A program made the position numbers and the translations under genes. From MedAcidi-G1 sp002294285 (GTDB taxonomy: Bacteria; Actinomycetota; Acidimicrobiia; Acidimicrobiales; MedAcidi-G1), in NCBI GenBank assembly GCA_963999645.1, contig CAXEUY010000001.1, forward strand, positions 62,001-126,000: a stretch of DNA of 64,000 bases, written 5' to 3'. The notes under the pieces are model-generated. The model made no database searches. It was not told where the DNA came from and saw only the letters and a list, made by a program, of their open reading frames with translations. Shown here in pieces: positions 44,191 through 52,182 of this stretch; positions within the stretch are counted from its first letter, which is position 1; the number at the start of each line of letters is the position of its first letter.

Positions 44191-44814
44191 ATGAAGGCAA
44201 AATTGATCAAGTTCCTAATGGGAGGAACCTTTTTGTTTGCCTTAAGTGCCTGCGGTGGAGGAGATGAAGAACCTGTACTAGTTCCGGCGACGCTACCACC
44301 CACCACAACCCAAATGGAAGTGTCGACCACCATGATCCCCATAACGACAACCACTTATGCAGCGCCTGCAACTATTGCTCCTGCAGTTGTTGAGACAACG
44401 ACTACAACGACACTTGCGGCTCCCGTTGAAACTGTCGAAACTGCTGAACCCTCAGTGACCGTAGAAGCTGGAGACTCACTGTCTGAGATTGCAAAAGCAA
44501 ACGGAACAACTGCTGAAAAATTAGCAAGAATCAATGGCATCTGTGATGTCAATTCCATATATGTCGGACAAGTGATACTTCTCAGCGAACCAGGTGCAGA
44601 GGAAGGTGCTGACCAGCCAGAAGAAACAACTCTGACTGTGATAGTTGAGTCAGGGGATTCGCTATCGAAAATAGCTAAACGAGAAGGTGTAACAGTTGAT
44701 GAAATTATGTCCATCAATGACATCACTGATCCGAACCTATTGTTTGTCGGCCAGGAACTTACAATAAGTGGCCGGCCTTCAGTTGAGTCATCAGAAGAAG
44801 ATCCAGTTTGTTGA
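44191..44814 (+). CDS. LysM domain lipoprotein
   Basis: A protein of 207 residues. The lipoprotein signal ends FLFALSACGGG, lipid Cys at position 21. A Thr/Pro/Ala-rich linker (about 30-85) is followed by two LysM domains (VEAGDSLSEIAKANGTTAEK and VESGDSLSKIAKREGVTVDE), which bind peptidoglycan. A possible leaderless start is suggested by TATGCT about 8 bases before the ATG. No enzymatic domain is present. Confidence 0.85.
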   Translation: MKAKLIKFLMGGTFLFALSACGGGDEEPVLVPATLPPTTTQMEVSTTMIPITTTTYAAPATIAPAVVETTTTTTLAAPVETVETAEPSVTVEAGDSLSEIAKANGTTAEKLARINGICDVNSIYVGQVILLSEPGAEEGADQPEETTLTVIVESGDSLSKIAKREGVTVDEIMSINDITDPNLLFVGQELTISGRPSVESSEEDPVC

Positions 44815-44858
44815 TATAAAAGCAAGTGACCCAGCATTTCAGGCTCTAAATTTAATAG

Positions 44859-46127
44859 GTGACTGTTAACCTTTCTGATTCCGATCAGGAGTATCTGAAC
44901 GGAGAACAAGGACCTGCTGCTGCTTCGGCAATGAGGATAATTGTTCGTTTGGCTGATGCGATGGGCGCTTCAGAGCTTCTGGATGTCTCCTCTGCTCATA
45001 TTGACTCCTGTCTATACCATGGGCCAGCAGTTTTAGATTTTGCCAGATGGTTAGAAGATCAAGGCGGGAAAGTAAAAATTCCTACGACCTTAAATGTCTC
45101 ATCGTTAGACCTCATTCACCCTGATCTTTACCGTGGAGATGCCAATTGGGGTGAACAAGCAAAGCTTTTAATGGATTCCTATGAAAGAATGGGCTGCAAA
45201 CCGACTTGGACTTGCGCCCCGTACCAATTGGAAGAACGGCCTGATTTCGGTGAACAGATTGCATGGGCAGAATCAAATGCAATAGTTTTCGCTAACTCGG
45301 TTTTGGGAGCGAGAACCCATAGGTACGGGGATTTTATAGATATCTGTGCAGCTATTTGTGGCAGAGCTCCAGCTGCCGGACTTCACTTAGATCAAAACCG
45401 TAAAGGTGAAATTTTGTTTCGTATAAAAGAAATAAACGCGTCTTTACTAGACCGAGATGTTTTCTATCCTGTTTTAGGACATTTCATCGGAAAAAACACC
45501 GGAAGTGCCATACCTGTAGTTCAAGGGCTACCTAGCGGTATTGATGAAGATCGTTTGAAGGCACTAGGAGCGGCAGCGGCCTCATCAGGATCAGTAGGCA
45601 TGTTTCATGTTGTTGGAGTAACCCCTGAAGCAGCAACTTTAGAAGACGCTTTTCAGGGAGATGCTCCTAGAGAAGTTATAGATGTGACGATCGAAAAAAT
45701 AATCAAATCACGAGATGAGTTGAGTACAGTATCCAATTCAAAAATAGGAGCAGTGAGTCTTGGGACACCTCACTATTCAATTCACGAAATAGAAAAACTG
45801 TTTCAACTCATCGACGGCAACTCTATTAACCCAGAAGTAAAATTTTATGTCTCTACAGGTAGAGATGTCTTAACAGAAGCCTCTTTACGGGGTTTGGTCA
45901 AACCATTAGAAGAAGCTGGAGTTATATTCGTAACAGATACATGTACTTATATAACTCCAATAATTGAAGACGTTGCTCGGCCTGTGGTAACAGACTCGGC
46001 TAAATGGGCATATTATGCCCCTGGTAATTTAGGAGTTGATGTTATTTTTGCTGCTGTCGAGGACTGTGTGGCTTCGGCGATATCAGGAAGTGTTTCTGTA
46101 GATAGTAAAATTTGGTCAGGTGCCTGA
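44859..46127 (+). CDS. aconitase X catalytic (large) subunit
   Basis: An aconitase-superfamily protein of 422 residues (PF04412, formerly DUF521). Features are LNGEQGPAAASAMRIIVRLA, WTCAPYQLEERPDFGEQIAW, ESNAIVFANSVLGARTHRYG and FVTDTCTYITPI (cluster Cys). Bacterial aconitase X enzymes studied so far are cis-3-hydroxy-L-proline dehydratases; archaeal ones act on mevalonate 5-phosphate. The swivel subunit follows 3 bases later. It starts at GTG. The substrate here is inferred, most likely a hydroxyproline. Confidence 0.88.
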   Translation: MTVNLSDSDQEYLNGEQGPAAASAMRIIVRLADAMGASELLDVSSAHIDSCLYHGPAVLDFARWLEDQGGKVKIPTTLNVSSLDLIHPDLYRGDANWGEQAKLLMDSYERMGCKPTWTCAPYQLEERPDFGEQIAWAESNAIVFANSVLGARTHRYGDFIDICAAICGRAPAAGLHLDQNRKGEILFRIKEINASLLDRDVFYPVLGHFIGKNTGSAIPVVQGLPSGIDEDRLKALGAAAASSGSVGMFHVVGVTPEAATLEDAFQGDAPREVIDVTIEKIIKSRDELSTVSNSKIGAVSLGTPHYSIHEIEKLFQLIDGNSINPEVKFYVSTGRDVLTEASLRGLVKPLEEAGVIFVTDTCTYITPIIEDVARPVVTDSAKWAYYAPGNLGVDVIFAAVEDCVASAISGSVSVDSKIWSGA

Positions 46128-46130
46128 TCA

Positions 46131-46526
46131 ATGTTTTTTTTGGTTGCTGGAGAGGCCCGTGGGGAAGTTTTGAAACTTGATGAGCCGCTTAGTTTCTGGG
46201 GAGGGGTTGACCCTGAAACAGGAGAGATCATTGATTTGAGACATCCTCAAAGCGGAATGTCTGTTAAGGGAAAAGTGATAATGATGCCATTCGGTCGAGG
46301 CTCGAGTAGCGGCAGCTCGGTTGTAGCCGAAGGTATTCGCTCTGGTTCTGGCCCTTCTGGGATAATAATGATGGAAGCAGATGAAATAATCGCTTTGGGT
46401 TCTATAGTTGCCGACGAAATTTATGGAAAAGCCATGCCGGTTGTAGTCGTCGAAAAAAAACAGTACGAAACCATTAAAACAGGCGATCATGTTTTAGTTT
46501 CGAAGAATGGTTTAAGTTTGCTCTGA
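46131..46526 (+). CDS. aconitase X swivel (small) subunit
   Basis: A protein of 131 residues (PF01989, formerly DUF126), the mobile domain of aconitase X. Signatures are LSFWGGVDPETGEIIDLRHP, SVKGKVIMMPFGRGSSSGSS and IALGSIVADEIYG. It is directly downstream of the large subunit with only 3 bases between, so it forms a two-subunit enzyme. It is convergent with the AhpD-like selenoprotein candidate, 2 bases apart. Confidence 0.88.
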   Translation: MFFLVAGEARGEVLKLDEPLSFWGGVDPETGEIIDLRHPQSGMSVKGKVIMMPFGRGSSSGSSVVAEGIRSGSGPSGIIMMEADEIIALGSIVADEIYGKAMPVVVVEKKQYETIKTGDHVLVSKNGLSLL

Positions 46527-46528
46527 TT

Positions 46529-47095
46529 CTACTTATCAGTAATCCAGTCTTCTTTGGTAATGCCCAGTCCATCAGCAATCCTGTTTGCATAAGCGTAGTA
46601 TGCCGTCACCTCTACGATATCTAAGATGTCTCTGTCGCTGAACTCAGCTAAGCGAAGCTTATTTATATCTTTGATATTTATTTTCTTAGGTTTCTTTGTA
46701 AGTTTCACAGCAAAAGTCAACATTGTTTTGCGGGAATCTGAAAGGTTTGCAGTTTTCCAATTTTTTTCTATTTTCGTAAGGAGGTTGTCATCTTTTAGCA
46801 GGGAACGCAGACCGCGTTTGTGATGGAACACTCAATAGTGGCAATGGTTTTCCAAACTAACGACAAAGGCGATTAATTCCCTTTCAACTTTTCTCAAAGA
46901 GGCAGTGCCAGTCATAGCTGATGAGTACAAGGCATTGTGAGCTTCTAGACCTCTAGGATTAATTGAATGCACTGCCATTATGTGATCGACAAGACCGCTT
47001 TCCTTGTCTTTGACTTGATCTAACAGAGGATTCAGGAGAGGGTCCTTCTCCCAGTCGGTTTGTGAGACAGTCTCTATCCAAGCTGGGTCTTTCAT
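46529..47095 (-). CDS. AhpD-like peroxidase-related protein, candidate selenoprotein (in-frame TGA = Sec)
   Basis: One reading frame of 188 residues interrupted by a single TGA at 46832-46834. Upstream of it the frame ends SLENHCHY; downstream it continues VFHHKRGLRSLL. AhpD/CMD-family peroxidase-related proteins have E/N-x-C-x-x-C-x-x-x-H here, so TGA replaces the second redox Cys: C85-H-Y-U88. A hairpin with GGTCT loop starts right after (SECIS entry). The flanks fit one domain: REVERSE-half helices end in KEDWITDK. I use ATG 47095, overlapping the sulfotransferase stop as TGATG; ATG 47113 is an alternative. Naive calling splits this into 93- and 100-residue ORFs. Loss by nonsense mutation is the main alternative. 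Confidence 0.78.
46804..46834 (-). promoter_or_regulatory. bacterial SECIS-like element (UGA and downstream hairpin)
   Basis: On the minus strand the TGA is followed after 18 bases by the loop GGTCT, closed by a five-pair stem AACGC/GCGTT (46818-46814 with 46808-46804). Bacterial SECIS elements lie in the coding region just after UGA and have a small loop with G in the first two positions. From memory, the E. coli fdhF element also has GGUCUGC, starting 18 bases after its UGA. SelB recognises this structure. Confidence 0.7.
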
Positions 47096-47820
47096 CAGTC
47101 GATCCCTTTGCATGCGTATTTTTTTAGGTTTTCATAGAAGACTGTAGCTTCTTCAAGAACTGGTAGAAATTTTTCAGGCAATGGATCTCTATTAGGGGTT
47201 TGATTTGAGAAGCCAGATGACTCATGGGTGTTCTTGTACCAGTGCTTAGCCCATATTCCATCTTCAGGTTTGGGTCCAGGTTCCCAGGAAAGCATCGATT
47301 TTTCAAAAGTGATTTCAAGAATTTGACACAATTCTTTCAATACTGATTCTGGTCTCTCTAATAGAATTGCGGAGTCAATGACCACAGGAGACATCCCAGA
47401 TTCTAGAATTCTGTTCAACAGATGGTTTTGGACATCTAAACCTATGTCTGATACTTGCAAATCAGGAACATTCTTAGCATGCGATCGTATTACGAGGCTT
47501 GGTTCTCTTATGAGTAAAACGTTTAAACAGTTGTCGATAAAGGAAAGGTCCATTTCAACTAGGTGATGGCACATTTGTTTAAAAAAAACAATTGGAGTCG
47601 AGTAATTGCCACGTATTACATTTTGTATCACTTCTTCTGAATACTGTTCCTGTGAGCTGAGAATTTCTTCGTAACCTGGATGTTTACGTTCGCTAGTTCT
47701 CAAATAATGTGCGTAAAAAGGTTCATCAACAACAGTTGTGTCAGAACGTTCCCGAAATGAATACATCAGTGCTGTAGATATATTCCTAGGGCCTGACCAA
47801 CAATTAATTCGTAAAGTCAT
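47095..47820 (-). CDS. sulfotransferase-like P-loop protein
   Basis: A protein of 241 residues. The N-terminal INCWSGPRNISTALMYSF is a PAPS-type phosphate loop (SxPRxxST) and LLIREPSLVIRSHAKN resembles the 3'-phosphate-binding motif. WEPGPKPEDGIWAKHWYKNT and HESSGF are further conserved blocks. Its start overlaps the aminotransferase-like stop as ATGA. I recall plant proteins annotated 'BCAT-like' that join just such a sulfotransferase-like half to a class IV aminotransferase half. Substrate and activity are unknown. Confidence 0.8.
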   Translation of the reverse strand: MTLRINCWSGPRNISTALMYSFRERSDTTVVDEPFYAHYLRTSERKHPGYEEILSSQEQYSEEVIQNVIRGNYSTPIVFFKQMCHHLVEMDLSFIDNCLNVLLIREPSLVIRSHAKNVPDLQVSDIGLDVQNHLLNRILESGMSPVVIDSAILLERPESVLKELCQILEITFEKSMLSWEPGPKPEDGIWAKHWYKNTHESSGFSNQTPNRDPLPEKFLPVLEEATVFYENLKKYACKGID

Positions 47821-48731
47821 TTTGATACTTCGGCGTGAATAGCTTCCTTATACAAGTTTTGGAGTTGAACAGTTATCTCCCCAATTTTTCCGCTACCTAT
47901 AGTTCTGCCGTCGACTTCTATAACCGGTGTTAACCCACCAAAAGTTCCTGTAACAAATGCTTCTTCTGCAGAGTAGACATCAGTTAGTGAAAAAGGTTTC
48001 TCGAAAGCTGACATTCCGTTATTTCTAGATAGTTCGATTACTAGTTCTCTGGTTATTCCATTTAGGCAATACTCGCCAGTAGAGGTCCAGACTTCACCAT
48101 TTTTAATGATGAAAAAATTCGTGGCATTGCAAGTAGCTACTGAACCGGTGGGGTCAAGCATTAGTGCTTCATCAGCACCCGCTTGGATGGCTTGCACGAG
48201 TGCAATAACTTCATGCAATTTGGAATGACAATTGAGTCTTTGATCAAGGGTGTCGGGGGCGGGGCGACGAACAGTCACTGTGAAAAGTGTTATACCTTCC
48301 TGTGTCACAGAAGGGTCGGCAACCTTGTGTTCAGCAATTATGACTACATTAGGTCCACCCACAACGTTAGAGGGATGCTGGGAAGGTGTTTTTTTATTAC
48401 CCCGAGTAACCATCAATCGAACGTGCACATCATCGGTCATTTCATTGACTTCAACAGTTTTCTGAAGAGCTTCGGTCAATTCGTCTCTAGTTAATCCGAT
48501 ATCAAGATGAACGGCTGACGCCCCGGCAAAAAGTCTGTCCAGATGTTTATTTAGAAAAGCAAATTTTCCATTGTGGAGTCTCAAGCCTTCCCAAATGCCA
48601 TCACCAACAAGAAAACCGCTGTCAAACACTGAAATTTGAGCATTTTCTCTGTTATAGAATTCCCCATTGATGTAAATTTTCACATTTTCATTGCGAGGAT
48701 CAACTATTGCCGAATGAGTACTTTTAGTCAT
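47817..48731 (-). CDS. class IV aminotransferase-like protein lacking the usual PLP lysine
   Basis: A protein of 304 residues with the fold-type IV pattern: INGEFYNRENAQISVFDSGF, GDGIWEGLRLHNGKFAFL, NATNFFIIKNGEVWTSTG, NGITRELVIEL and EEAFVTGTFGGLTPVIEVDG. In D-amino-acid and branched-chain aminotransferases the PLP lysine lies in a K-S-x-N segment before the NV(L/M)A helix; aligning by eye, that position is N167 in DQRLNCHSKLHE, with a lysine four residues later (K171). Activity is therefore doubtful or altered. First gene of a three-gene minus-strand operon with the sulfotransferase-like and selenoprotein genes. Confidence 0.82.
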   Translation of the reverse strand: MTKSTHSAIVDPRNENVKIYINGEFYNRENAQISVFDSGFLVGDGIWEGLRLHNGKFAFLNKHLDRLFAGASAVHLDIGLTRDELTEALQKTVEVNEMTDDVHVRLMVTRGNKKTPSQHPSNVVGGPNVVIIAEHKVADPSVTQEGITLFTVTVRRPAPDTLDQRLNCHSKLHEVIALVQAIQAGADEALMLDPTGSVATCNATNFFIIKNGEVWTSTGEYCLNGITRELVIELSRNNGMSAFEKPFSLTDVYSAEEAFVTGTFGGLTPVIEVDGRTIGSGKIGEITVQLQNLYKEAIHAEVSK

Positions 48732-48811
48732 GACTGGTCAGCGTACCTCTCTGAACTGCTACGGTGCTTATTAGTAGAAAAAAACGATAAATACCTTTCT
48801 TATGAAGATAC

Positions 48812-48826
48812 AGCCAAGTTTTGGCT
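48812..48826. promoter_or_regulatory. inverted repeat upstream of proV
   Basis: AGCCAA-GTT-TTGGCT forms a six-pair hairpin or operator half-sites, followed at once by TAATAT, a possible -10 box. It sits in the 121-base gap between the divergent aminotransferase-like and proV genes, 26 bases before proV. A regulatory role is inferred from position only. Confidence 0.35.
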
Positions 48827-48852
48827 TAATATAGGAAATTAAAGGGGGATAA

Positions 48853-50073
48853 GTGGCCAGCGGAGAAGCAATAATTTCTCTAGAAAATGTTTACAAAATT
48901 TTTGGTCCTAATCCTCGTGGTAGGGCTTTTGACCTTTCTAGATCAGGTGTCCACAAAGATGAGGTTCAGAAACAGTCTGGACATGTTGTTGGCCTAACAG
49001 ATGTTTCTTTTTCAGTAAATAAGGGTGAAATATTTGTAGTTATGGGTCTCTCGGGCTCAGGTAAATCAACTGCTATACGCACGGTAAATAAACTTCATGA
49101 TGTGACAAGTGGAAAAGTGATCGTTGAAGGAACTGATGTTCAAGAATTGAGTGGTTCAGCGCTTCAAGAATTCCGTAGAGAAAAAATGGGTATGGTTTTC
49201 CAACACTTTGCCCTGTTTCCACACAGGAATGTAATAGACAACACAGGTTATGGATTAAAAGTTCAAGGTGTAGATAAAAAGCAGCGTAATGAAGCTGCCA
49301 TGAAAGCTCTCTCATTGGTGGGATTGGAAGCATATGCATTTAATGCCACAAGAGAACTTTCAGGAGGTATGCAGCAAAGAGTCGGACTTGCTCGTGCTTT
49401 ATGCAGTGATCCGGACATACTACTTATGGACGAAGCGTTCAGTGCTCTCGATCCATTGATACGTCGCCAAATGCAAGACGAGTTGATGTCGATCCAAAAT
49501 ACTTTGCAAAAAACCATTCTCTTCATTACTCACGACTTGAATGAAGCATTAAGAATAGGTGATCGAGTTTGCATACTCAGAGATGGTTACGTGGTGCAGA
49601 TTGGTACAGCGGAAGAAATCCTCACAAAGCCAGCTGATGCTTACGTAGCAGAGTTCGTCCAGGATGTTGATCAGGGAAGGGTTATTGATGTGGAATCGGT
49701 AATGGAGGCCCCAGCGATAATCGACAAGAATTCAACTCTTGTAGAAGCTGTTAATTCACTTGGGGAAAGACAAGGCGGATTTTGTTGCGATGATGACGGC
49801 AAGCCTGAATCACTTTTACATTTAGCTGACGCAAGCTCTGCCTTAGCTCAAGGAACAACTGACCTCAGAGATGTTTTAAGGACTGATTTTGAGACGACCA
49901 CCCCGGAAGCAACATTTAACACCAATTATGCTGCAGCTGGAAGAGGGTTACCTATAGCAGTGGTGGACACCACTGGGCGCTTGATCGGAGAGTTGGAACC
50001 CCGTGAGATAATGGAAGAAATGGGCCGTGTAGAGCAACTAATTGATGGATTCGACCGGGAGGTATTCCTATGA
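48853..50073 (+). CDS. proV: glycine betaine/proline-type ABC transporter ATP-binding protein
   Basis: An ATPase of 406 residues of the ProV/OpuAA family. The N-terminal YKIFGPNPRGRAF and KDEVQKQSGHVVGL region, Walker A GLSGSGKST, signature LSGGMQQRVGLARAL and Walker B ILLMDEAFSALDPL all match ProV. The C-terminal third is a CBS-domain pair, the osmosensing module of this family. GTG start with AAAGGGGG 5 bases upstream. It overlaps proW by ATGA. Substrate class is compatible osmolytes (betaine, choline, proline), inferred from family. Confidence 0.92.
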   Translation: MASGEAIISLENVYKIFGPNPRGRAFDLSRSGVHKDEVQKQSGHVVGLTDVSFSVNKGEIFVVMGLSGSGKSTAIRTVNKLHDVTSGKVIVEGTDVQELSGSALQEFRREKMGMVFQHFALFPHRNVIDNTGYGLKVQGVDKKQRNEAAMKALSLVGLEAYAFNATRELSGGMQQRVGLARALCSDPDILLMDEAFSALDPLIRRQMQDELMSIQNTLQKTILFITHDLNEALRIGDRVCILRDGYVVQIGTAEEILTKPADAYVAEFVQDVDQGRVIDVESVMEAPAIIDKNSTLVEAVNSLGERQGGFCCDDDGKPESLLHLADASSALAQGTTDLRDVLRTDFETTTPEATFNTNYAAAGRGLPIAVVDTTGRLIGELEPREIMEEMGRVEQLIDGFDREVFL

Positions 50074-52160
50074 TGAAAATTTTAGGACAAATACGCTTCG
50101 AACGAGAAGGTTCGGGTGACCCAGTTGGAATTTTAGACAATGCGGTTCTCGATGAGTGGCGAATCCCATTTGGCTACTGGTTTGATCAGATGGTCGACTG
50201 GATGGACTTAAATGCAGGATGGGTATTGGACACAATCAAATGGCCATTCAGTTTTCTGCTTGACAATTTCGTTAATTCCTTTTTGCTTACAATTTCCTGG
50301 TTTTGGGTTGTTCTTTTCACTGTGGTTTTCGGGGCTCTTTTCCGTTCACCAAGAATAGGGCTTCAGTCAGGCTTTGCTCTTGCTCTTTGCGGCTTGTTGG
50401 GTCAGGCATATTGGCTAGACACTATGAGGACTGTCGGAATGGTTATTGTGTCCGTTGTTCTTTGTGCAATTATTGGAATTCCACTTGGAGTTGTTTGTGC
50501 ACGTCAAGATGGCGTATGGAATGTAGTGAGACCTGTAATGGATGCTATGCAAGTGATCCACTCATTTACTTACATGGTTCCTTTCGTTTTCTTCTTCAGC
50601 ATTGGTGTTGTTCCTGCAACCATGGTGACAATGATTTATGCACTCCCACCTCTGGTTCGACTTACAAATCTTGGGATTAGACAAGTGCCCGAGGATGTTG
50701 TTGAAGCTAGTCGAGCGTACGGAGCTCCTGAATCAAGAGTTTTAATTGATGTTCAACTTCCGTTGGCACGGCCAGCAATCATGACTGGGTTGAATCAGTG
50801 TTTGATGCTTTCGATAGCCATGGTCGGAATTGCAGCGATTATGGGTGCATCAGGATTGGGGCTTCAGGTTTTCAGAGCGGTTCAAAATTTAGATGTTGGA
50901 CTTGGCTTCTCAGCAGGATTCGCTCTTTTTCTCGTTTCAGTTGTGCTGGACCGTCTTTCACAGCCAGAAGGTGATAATCGTAGACTTTTTGAACGAATTA
51001 CGGGAGCTGTAAGAGCACGCCGCAGTACTGATGAGGAGTTGCTGAGCGAATTATCTGAGAGGAGTAAAGAGAAAGAGACGAATGAAGTTGAATGGAACAC
51101 TCCAACCACACCACAAGAACGAACAGGTTCATTTATTGCAATGGCAGGTGGATGTGTTGCTCTTGTTTCGCTGTTCCTGACATGGGGTAATGATGCAGGT
51201 TTGATAGCAGGTCATTCTCGTAGTACTGATCTTGATCTTGCTGGTCAGTCATTCAATGGATTTTCCGCTTCGGGAGGAAACTGGTATGGAATTTTTGCTT
51301 TTGCGGCAGTTTGTTTCTTAATTGCAGCAACGATAACAACAATAAGAAATCCGGGTTCAGTTTCAAAATGGTTAGGAGCGCACGGTTCACTAATATCAGC
51401 TTTCATTATTTTAAGCTCTTCTCTGACTTATCTTTTTGCTAATACGGCGCAGGGAACAGCTGAATATTCGCATGGTGTGGGGGTCTACTTGTGCTTGGCG
51501 GGTGGAGCTTTGGGAATATTAGGGTCATTTTACGCCCTACGGACCGCTCCGCTTTCTCCACATCGACCTTTAACTGTGTCGATTGCGGTAGGTCGAATAT
51601 TGGCAGGGGTCACAGCGGTTATCTTGGTTCTTATAGGATCGATTTCTGGATGGACTTTTGACGAAAGAGGAGCGAAAGACCTTCCGCCTGAAGCGCAGGC
51701 CGAGATTAATGTTCTCCGTGAAGAAGTCGAGCTGTCGCCGGCGTTAGTAGCGATTAATAATTCTAAAATAAGTTCAATAATAAATAAGTACCGAATGACT
51801 GTAGAGACAATCAACGACGGTATAACGCCCAACGGTGGAGGTCTCTCTTATTTGGCAATCCCGCTTGTTGTTCTTGGTTTTCTGGCGCTGTTGCCAGCAG
51901 TGGGTATTTTTGGATTTGATGAACATTTACGATGGCGTTGGAGCGTAATCGTAGCCGGAATTGGAGCGGGTGTTTCTGTAATTGGACTTGGTTGGATAAT
52001 AAGTTTGGCTAGAGTTGCTGATTTGCAGATAGTAACAGGAGCAGGAGCTTTCCTTACCGCTCTGGGTGGGGCAGCTCTAGCTTTATCATCGCGTTCAATT
52101 TTGAATGAATTTAACAGAAAAAAAGTATACGAAAACCCAAACATCGGGCAGAATGTTTAA
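50070..52160 (+). CDS. proW: ProW-like ABC transporter permease with large C-terminal membrane extension
   Basis: A protein of 696 residues. Residues about 20-300 match ProW (WPFSFLLDNFVNSFLLTISW; VVEASRAYGAPESRVLIDVQ is the ATPase-contact EAA loop; MLSIAMVGIAAIMGASGLG). After a charged linker (about 305-350) there is an additional region of about 340 residues with seven or more helices (FIAMAGGCVALVSLFLTWGN onwards) that I do not recognise. Ordinary ProW is about 280-350 residues. It is 22 bases upstream of livH. Confidence 0.86.
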   Translation: MMKILGQIRFEREGSGDPVGILDNAVLDEWRIPFGYWFDQMVDWMDLNAGWVLDTIKWPFSFLLDNFVNSFLLTISWFWVVLFTVVFGALFRSPRIGLQSGFALALCGLLGQAYWLDTMRTVGMVIVSVVLCAIIGIPLGVVCARQDGVWNVVRPVMDAMQVIHSFTYMVPFVFFFSIGVVPATMVTMIYALPPLVRLTNLGIRQVPEDVVEASRAYGAPESRVLIDVQLPLARPAIMTGLNQCLMLSIAMVGIAAIMGASGLGLQVFRAVQNLDVGLGFSAGFALFLVSVVLDRLSQPEGDNRRLFERITGAVRARRSTDEELLSELSERSKEKETNEVEWNTPTTPQERTGSFIAMAGGCVALVSLFLTWGNDAGLIAGHSRSTDLDLAGQSFNGFSASGGNWYGIFAFAAVCFLIAATITTIRNPGSVSKWLGAHGSLISAFIILSSSLTYLFANTAQGTAEYSHGVGVYLCLAGGALGILGSFYALRTAPLSPHRPLTVSIAVGRILAGVTAVILVLIGSISGWTFDERGAKDLPPEAQAEINVLREEVELSPALVAINNSKISSIINKYRMTVETINDGITPNGGGLSYLAIPLVVLGFLALLPAVGIFGFDEHLRWRWSVIVAGIGAGVSVIGLGWIISLARVADLQIVTGAGAFLTALGGAALALSSRSILNEFNRKKVYENPNIGQNV

Positions 52161-52182
52161 TCTGAATCTTTGAAGGATAAGA

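Noticed and set aside
44355..44909. 184-residue minus-strand open frame opposite the LysM lipoprotein
   Set aside because: Ser/Val-rich shadow of the Thr/Ala-rich coding strand, with no signal peptide or motif.
46832..47113. AhpD-like gene as a pseudogene broken by a nonsense codon
   Set aside because: The TGA falls on the redox Cys, both sides are well preserved, and a SECIS-type hairpin follows at the right distance. Selenocysteine is the better explanation, though not proven.
48636..48842. 68-residue plus-strand frame between the aminotransferase-like gene and proV
   Set aside because: Mostly antisense to the aminotransferase-like gene start, no Shine-Dalgarno, no recognisable domain.
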